A DNA stretch of 64,000 bases from Ascidiaceihabitans donghaensis (GTDB lineage Bacteria; Pseudomonadota; Alphaproteobacteria; Rhodobacterales; Rhodobacteraceae), in assembly GCF_900302465.1 (NCBI RefSeq), contig NZ_OMOR01000001.1:186001-250000 (forward strand), given 5' to 3'. Shown here in pieces: positions 60,568 to 64,000 of this stretch (position 1 is the stretch's first letter; every line of letters starts with the position of its first letter). The notes beneath the pieces are model-generated. The model saw only the letters and a program-made list of their open reading frames with translations. It was not told where the DNA came from and ran no database searches. The translations under genes and the position numbers were made by a program.

Positions 60568-61818
60568 TTATGGCAGTGCCATGCGCTTTGCTTCAGGCAC
60601 CAGATCGTTGATTTGTCGAATGTGTTCGGGCAGGCATACGGTGTGGAAGTCGTAGGTTTTCACCACATGGTCCCGTGCGGCTGGCCCGATATGGGCGTAG
60701 GTTTCCGGATTCTGCAGAACGTCAACAACTTGCGCAGCAATCGCATCCGGATCAAAGAAATCCACGATCAAACCGGTTTCACCGTGGGTGATCGCCTCGC
60801 GGACAGGCGCCACATCGGACGCCACAATCGTGGCCCCCATCGACATGCTTTCCAGACAGGACCACGACAGCACGAAGGGCATCGACAGGTATAGGTGGCA
60901 TTTGCTGATCTGGATGATCTTCTGGTAGTCCTCGAACGGAACTTGCCCCAGAAAATGCACGCGGCTCCAATCGACGCGATCGCCCACTTCGGCCTCCATC
61001 TGCCCGCGCAGCCCGCCGGGGTGTTTGGACTTGCCGCCATAGGATGTGTCGTTGCCGCCAATCACCAGCACGCGGGCATTGGGGTGGCCTGCCTGAATGC
61101 CGGGAAGTGCACGCATGAACTGGTGAAAGCCGCGCGTGGTTTCCAGATTGCGGGCCATGTAGGTGACAATGTCGTCGTCGGCACGGGTAAGCGCACGGTC
61201 CACGCGGCCCAACGTCAGTTCGACGTTTGGATCGGGCAACAGCGTGTCGGTGCGGATGCCGTCATGACAGACATAGCATTTGTCGTGGAAGCTTTCGGGA
61301 AAGCGGTCGCGTTGCCAATAGGTCGGGCAATGCCCCAAATCGACGACTTCGATGTTTACCAAAGGCACAGCGTTGTTGGCGGCCAGAATATAGGGGGAAT
61401 GTGCGGACACTGGGCTTTCCGGATCAAAGCCTACCGGTCCGCCGTGGGCGCTGTAATAGTATTCGAAGAAGCCGATGATGGGTGTGTCCGGGTACACCTC
61501 TTTCATAAAGGTCAGTTCGCCCCAGCCCACATGACCAATAATGATGTCGGGGGTAAATCCGGTATCTTTCAGTTTACTGGCTGCTTGGGCCGCCCCAAAA
61601 CCGGACCCTGTGGCGTTTTCCCACGTCCGTGACAGCCCGTAGGCGTCGTCTTTGGCAACGTTGTGTGGTTTGTAAACAATGGTTCGTACCCCGTCGATTT
61701 TGGGGGCGTTTTTGCGCTGGGTCAGAAAGACAATGTTGTGGACACCGCGCCCAACCAGCCATTGTACGAATTCGCGGTATTGGCCGGGCATATTCTGGTG
61801 CACAAACATGATATTCAT
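60568..61818 (-). CDS. Family 4-like glycosyltransferase
   Basis: A 416-residue GT-B glycosyltransferase. It starts IMFVHQNMPGQYREFVQWL, a pattern of group 1 transferases in EPS clusters; the donor domain has VHFLGQVPFEDYQKIIQ and ESMSMGATIVASDVAPVREAI, containing the E-x7-E type motif. Sugar and acceptor unknown. It lies 64 bases from the GH25 gene on the same strand and may belong to the same polysaccharide locus. Confidence 0.88.
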   Translation of the reverse strand: MNIMFVHQNMPGQYREFVQWLVGRGVHNIVFLTQRKNAPKIDGVRTIVYKPHNVAKDDAYGLSRTWENATGSGFGAAQAASKLKDTGFTPDIIIGHVGWGELTFMKEVYPDTPIIGFFEYYYSAHGGPVGFDPESPVSAHSPYILAANNAVPLVNIEVVDLGHCPTYWQRDRFPESFHDKCYVCHDGIRTDTLLPDPNVELTLGRVDRALTRADDDIVTYMARNLETTRGFHQFMRALPGIQAGHPNARVLVIGGNDTSYGGKSKHPGGLRGQMEAEVGDRVDWSRVHFLGQVPFEDYQKIIQISKCHLYLSMPFVLSWSCLESMSMGATIVASDVAPVREAITHGETGLIVDFFDPDAIAAQVVDVLQNPETYAHIGPAARDHVVKTYDFHTVCLPEHIRQINDLVPEAKRMALP

Positions 61819-61877
61819 TAAATAAATCCGTTCTGAATTTGGCTTGTGTCACTGCATAGCGTCCACATGGTTAAGGA

Positions 61878-62906
61878 TCAATGTGGGTCCCAAGCCAACA
61901 CATGGCCACGCTTTTCCTGACCGGGGCTTATGCCGTAGGCGGCGCGGTAGCTTTTGGAAAAATGGGACAGGGACTGAAAGCCACAAGTCACGCAAACGTC
62001 TGTGACAGACATAGCGGTTTGGCGAAGCAATTCGCGGCTTCGTTTTAGGCGTAGACGCAAGTAATACCGTTTGGGGGAGGTGTTGATGTACTTCGCAAAC
62101 AGGCGTTCAAGCTGCCGCGTGCTCAGTTGAATGACATCGGCGATTTCGTCCGGACTTAAGGGGTCTTCGATGTTGTTTTCCATGATTTGTACCGCCAACG
62201 CGAGCTTGCTGTTGCGGGCCTCTGGACGATTTTGGGCCGACATGCGCTGGGCCGCAGTGGGTTGGCGGGGGGTCGAGTAAATCATCTGGTCTGCGACCCA
62301 TGTCGCCAGGTCGGTGCCGTGATCTGCGTGGATGCGTGCCAGCATCATGTCCATGGACGCGGCCCCGCCTGCACTGGTGAAAATACGACCATCTATAGAA
62401 AACAGGCTGTCTTCGATGACCACATCCGGCAGCATTTCAGTCAAGGCACCGTGATATTCCCAATGGGTGGTCACCCGTTTGCCTGCAAGCAAACCTGCCA
62501 AGGCCAACGTATATGTGCCCGAGGACAAGGCCCCGATATCCATCCCTTTGCGGGACTCGCGGCGCAGCCAGTTTAACACGCGTTTGGTGCTGCCTTCCCC
62601 AACGTTTTCGCCGGCACAAACAACGATCGTTTCATGGCGGTCCAGATCGGGCAGGGCGCAGTCGACTTGAAACGTGACGCCATTGTATGCCGGTACTGGC
62701 GCGCCCGTTTCGCTGATCAAACGCCATTGGTAAAAGGGGGTGCGTGACGGATGGTGGTTGGACAGGCTGAGCGCTTCGATGGCACAGGAAAATCCAAGAG
62801 GCGAAAAACCAGGAAGCAACAAAAACGCATATTTGCGCGGATGGTCATCCGTCTTCGCGTCAGGCTGCAAGAGCCTGATCCAAGAATGCGCGCATTTTAC
62901 GCTCAT
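61878..62906 (-). CDS. GlxA-type AraC-family transcriptional regulator
   Basis: A regulator of up to 342 residues with an N-terminal DJ-1/PfpI-like sensing domain (YAFLLLPGFSPLGFSCAIEAL, then GALSSGTYTLALAGLL) and a C-terminal double helix-turn-helix AraC domain (LSTRQLERLFAKYINTSPKRYYLRLRL, CGFQSLSHFSKSYRAAYGISP). Relatives control glycine-betaine, carnitine or arginine catabolism; the inducer here is unknown. The 62906 start overlaps the upstream thioredoxin-like gene by 47 bases; a TTG at 62870 is the better-spaced alternative. Confidence 0.9.
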   Translation of the reverse strand: MSVKCAHSWIRLLQPDAKTDDHPRKYAFLLLPGFSPLGFSCAIEALSLSNHHPSRTPFYQWRLISETGAPVPAYNGVTFQVDCALPDLDRHETIVVCAGENVGEGSTKRVLNWLRRESRKGMDIGALSSGTYTLALAGLLAGKRVTTHWEYHGALTEMLPDVVIEDSLFSIDGRIFTSAGGAASMDMMLARIHADHGTDLATWVADQMIYSTPRQPTAAQRMSAQNRPEARNSKLALAVQIMENNIEDPLSPDEIADVIQLSTRQLERLFAKYINTSPKRYYLRLRLKRSRELLRQTAMSVTDVCVTCGFQSLSHFSKSYRAAYGISPGQEKRGHVLAWDPH

Positions 62907-63261
62907 AGGGTTCGTTGACGATGCGCGCGACTTCCTGTCCGCCTTTCATCACAACCAAAGTCGACCGGCGGGTCACCTTCATGCGCTGCGTCATTTGTGA
63001 TTGTCCGAAAGTGTCCCAATCAATGTCCACAAAAGTCAGTCGGCCGTAGCCCGGATTTTCGGCAATCAGCTTGGCAATCATTTCAAGTTTGATCTGACAG
63101 GTCAGTGACCATTTGGCCCGAAAATTCAAAACAAGAGTTTGATCCGATTTGCGCAATTCAGACCATTCATCGGCGCGGAATGTGACGGAAGAATACGCCA
63201 TTGCTGTATGGGGCAAAGCAAGTGCCGAAACAGACAGCAAGCAAAAGGCACGGCGGTTCAT
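62860..63261 (-). CDS. Exported thioredoxin-fold protein without the CxxC pair
   Basis: A 133-residue protein with a signal peptide (MNRRAFCLLSVSALALPHTAMAYS). The thioredoxin fold is clear in LVLNFRAKWSLTCQIKLEMI and YGRLTFVDIDWD, and LVVMKGGQEVARIV matches the end of the fold. The active site WCGPCK is replaced by WSLTCQ: only the second cysteine remains, and the cis-proline region reads RRSTLVV without proline. It cannot be a normal oxidoreductase; a binding, chaperone-like or monothiol role is possible. It may be co-transcribed with the GlxA-type regulator. Confidence 0.8.
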   Translation of the reverse strand: MNRRAFCLLSVSALALPHTAMAYSSVTFRADEWSELRKSDQTLVLNFRAKWSLTCQIKLEMIAKLIAENPGYGRLTFVDIDWDTFGQSQMTQRMKVTRRSTLVVMKGGQEVARIVNEPYERKMRAFLDQALAA

Positions 63262-63332
63262 AAACGCACTCCAAAACGTGTTAAATTCCGCAAGACGTTA
63301 ACGCGAAAATACGGCCCTGATAAGGCGCAAAA

Positions 63333-64000
63333 TCAGGTTTTCTGCTGTCGCGATACCTGAACGGCCAAAATCCCAAGCGCAATGATTGCAACTCCGATCA
63401 TGTCGCGTGCGGTCAGTTGTTCACCAAGCAGAAGGGCCGCGATAGCGACCCCGAAAAAGGGATTGAGAAAGTGAAAGGTTGCCGCCCGCACTGCCCCGAT
63501 CCGAGCCACCAGCGCAAACCAGATCCAGGTGGCCAACAGGCCGGGGGCCAGCGTGGTGTAAATGAAAGCTGCCACAAGTTCCGGGGTTACGTTCACGGTG
63601 ATGGTTTCGGTGAGCGCAGATGCGCCCGCCAGAACCCCTGCACCCACAAACATCTGAAGCCCGACCACCATCATCAAATTACCACCGGATGACGCGCCAC
63701 GCATCGACAAGGTGGCCACTGTCAAAGCTGCGGCTGCAATGACACATAATGATAGCCCGAAGACGTCAACGCCGCCCGACAGTCTGGCGCCCATAATCAA
63801 GACAACGCCGACCACGCCCAAGACCAAACCTGCGACACCCAAAAGTGGCAGGGTTTCGCGAAACAATACCCATCCGGCCAGCGCAACCATCAATGGCATG
63901 GTCGATGCGATGATCGACGCCAAAGAGGCTTCGATGGTTTGCATGGCCACAAAGTTAAGCCCAAGGTAGATGGCGTTCTGGCACAGCCCGAAAATAAATG
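63333..64000 (-). CDS. EamA/DMT-family transporter, 5' end beyond the window
   Basis: Drug/metabolite transporter-superfamily permease. The visible 222 residues contain about seven hydrophobic helices and one full EamA repeat: AALTVATLSMRGASSG through AATFHFLNPFFGVAIAALLLGE. The frame runs unbroken to base 64000 (QNAIYLGLNFVAM precedes the first internal start), so the gene is cut by the window edge, and the missing N-terminus probably holds two or three more helices. Substrate unknown. Confidence 0.88.
   Translation of the reverse strand, partial: FIFGLCQNAIYLGLNFVAMQTIEASLASIIASTMPLMVALAGWVLFRETLPLLGVAGLVLGVVGVVLIMGARLSGGVDVFGLSLCVIAAAALTVATLSMRGASSGGNLMMVVGLQMFVGAGVLAGASALTETITVNVTPELVAAFIYTTLAPGLLATWIWFALVARIGAVRAATFHFLNPFFGVAIAALLLGEQLTARDMIGVAIIALGILAVQVSRQQKT

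Noticed and set aside
1-64000. CRISPR arrays, rRNA genes, insertion sequences with transposases.
   Set aside because: No regularly spaced repeats, no rRNA sequence blocks and no transposase-like proteins were seen on either strand.

Overview
The window looks like chromosomal DNA of a marine Roseobacter-group bacterium (Alphaproteobacteria, Rhodobacterales). The basis is protein similarity recognised by eye, the gene neighbourhoods (cysQ-kdsB, kdsD-lptCAB-hpf-ptsN, yjbEFH), an intergenic CCCGGGATATTT...AGCGAAAAGAA element I associate with this group, and moderate GC content. No database search was run, so genus and species are not assigned.

Layout. 1-2.8 kb: dnaJ (cut by the window edge) and dnaK on the minus strand, behind a near-perfect alphaproteobacterial sigma-32 promoter. 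2.9-5.4 kb: alkB, rsgA and an exported SH3-like protein. 5.4-16.6 kb: first surface-polysaccharide region, with an orphan capsule-type ABC permease, cysQ, kdsB (CMP-KDO), galU, galE, four glycosyltransferases and a tandem NodH-like sulfotransferase. 16.5-21.3 kb: envelope and stress block on the minus strand (RNase D, kdsD, lptC, lptA, lptB, hpf, ptsN), with rpoN missing from its usual place between lptB and hpf. 21.4-26.5 kb: a livJHMGF branched-chain amino-acid transporter with an Lrp/AsnC regulator upstream. 26.7-28.7 kb: uspA and an AGCS sodium:alanine symporter, closed by a clear terminator.

28.85-35.28 kb is a small integrative element of about 6.4 kb inserted at the 3' end of tRNA-Leu(CAG). 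A 16-bp copy of the tRNA end (TGGTGCCCAGAAGAGG) bounds it on both sides. It carries a P4-type tyrosine integrase, an AlpA-like regulator, small winged-helix and zinc-finger proteins, a decayed paralogue fragment, and as cargo a three-gene module: a HigB/RelE-like toxin, a HigA-like antitoxin with a C-terminal tail, and a SecB-like chaperone. This is the arrangement of a toxin-antitoxin-chaperone (TAC) system and is the most interesting content of the window. Each end also holds two GGTGGA(C/T) boxes 12 bp apart, plausible integrase arm sites.

35.5-51.7 kb: housekeeping genes: an NDUFA9-like NAD-binding protein, uppP, gltD and gltB separated by two small coupled genes, a GDSL/SGNH esterase, mtgA, a glutathione S-transferase, queG, a hydantoinase-like protein, msrA-msrB and an exported glutathione peroxidase. 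51.8-61.8 kb: second polysaccharide region: yjbE/F/H-like genes, a FlaA1/WbpM-like nucleotide-sugar dehydratase, an undecaprenyl-phosphate sugar transferase, an epimerase, a Wza-like outer-membrane export lipoprotein, a GH25 muramidase and a glycosyltransferase. 61.9-64 kb: a GlxA/AraC-type regulator, a thioredoxin-fold protein without its active-site pair, and an EamA-type transporter cut by the window edge.

Many genes overlap by ATGA or TAATG, so operons are compact. The two polysaccharide regions, the KDO genes and the Lpt genes together point to an envelope-rich section of the chromosome.
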